Assembly (NCBI GenBank): GCA_039029315.1
Contig: JBCCGK010000177.1
Span: 1 to 14,018 of the forward strand
Origin: JBCCCJ01 sp039029315
GTDB lineage: Bacteria; Bacteroidota; Bacteroidia; J057
DNA: 14,018 nt
Reading direction: 5' to 3'
The notes under the pieces are model-generated. The model saw only the letters and a list, made by a program, of their open reading frames with translations. It made no database searches and was not told where the DNA came from. How positions within the stretch are numbered: position 1 is the first letter of the stretch; each line of letters begins with the position of its first letter. Positions 13,940 to 14,018 of this stretch are shown here, piece after piece. The translations under genes and the position numbers were made by a program.

Positions 13940-14018
13940 TGGTAGTTCACAAACAAGGTAGCCAAAATGGCTACGAAAGCAAACGGCTGGATCACTTGGG
14001 TTTGGTTTCTGGCATGTA
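13939..14018 (+). mobile_element. 5' end of a DUF4277/IS1634-type transposase gene (cut by window edge)
   Basis: From the ATG at 13939 the plus strand is open to the window edge and encodes MVVHKQGSQNGYESKRLDHLGLVSGM. The segment KRLDHLGLVSGM closely resembles the start of DUF4277-containing IS1634-type transposases, which usually read RLDHLGLVAG followed by a CDE-like acidic stretch. Only 26 residues are visible, so the call rests on this one motif. The catalytic DDE domain would lie outside the window. The terminal inverted repeat should fall between 13872 and 13938 but I cannot place it. The frame is divergent from the glucosidase operon. Confidence 0.6.

Noticed and set aside
13876..14016. 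Minus-strand frame open for 46 codons to the right edge, ending four bases before the glucosidase ATG, with a hydrophobic stretch
   Set aside because: Its spacing looks like an upstream operon gene, but the opposite strand carries the transposase-like motif RLDHLGLVSG, which is far more specific; the minus frame is probably its antisense shadow.

Overview
The window looks like chromosomal accessory DNA from a member of the Bacteroidota, probably of the Cytophaga/Saprospira kind. I infer this from the TPR-containing sensor kinase paired with a NarL-type regulator, the many Sec-type secreted proteins of unknown role, the scarcity of Shine-Dalgarno sequences, and TAnnTTTG-like promoter boxes. 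No rRNA, tRNA or CRISPR array is visible. Almost every intact gene lies on the minus strand; I give them in coordinate order.

Left part (1-3.8 kb): a composite palindromic repeat, a DUF1330 protein, a doubtful small secreted protein with two palindromes upstream, then a two-component system in which the response regulator is transcribed first and the sensor histidine kinase follows after 14 bases. Middle (3.8-7.3 kb): a second copy of the palindromic repeat abuts the stop codon of a secreted orphan protein of about 500 residues. A secreted protein of the erythromycin-esterase-like/ChaN superfamily follows.

HipBA island (7.3-9.5 kb): a translationally coupled hipB-hipA toxin-antitoxin operon is bracketed by a 76-base direct repeat (5 mismatches). 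Each repeat copy carries the convergent 3' ends of two genes, hipA and a class-V aminotransferase. The aminotransferase itself survives only as a C-terminal fragment of about 90 codons. A long palindrome sits just upstream of hipB and is the best candidate for its operator. This island is the most unusual part of the window and looks like a rearranged duplication or a mobile cassette.

Right part (9.5-14 kb): a GNAT acetyltransferase, a third partial copy of the dispersed repeat, and a three-gene minus-strand operon. The operon encodes a GH13 oligo-1,6-glucosidase-like enzyme, an SSS-family sodium/solute symporter and an unrecognised helical protein. It could import and hydrolyse small alpha-glucosides. 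At the right edge a plus-strand reading frame starts that resembles the N-terminus of DUF4277 (IS1634-type) transposases, so an insertion sequence probably lies immediately upstream of the glucosidase operon.
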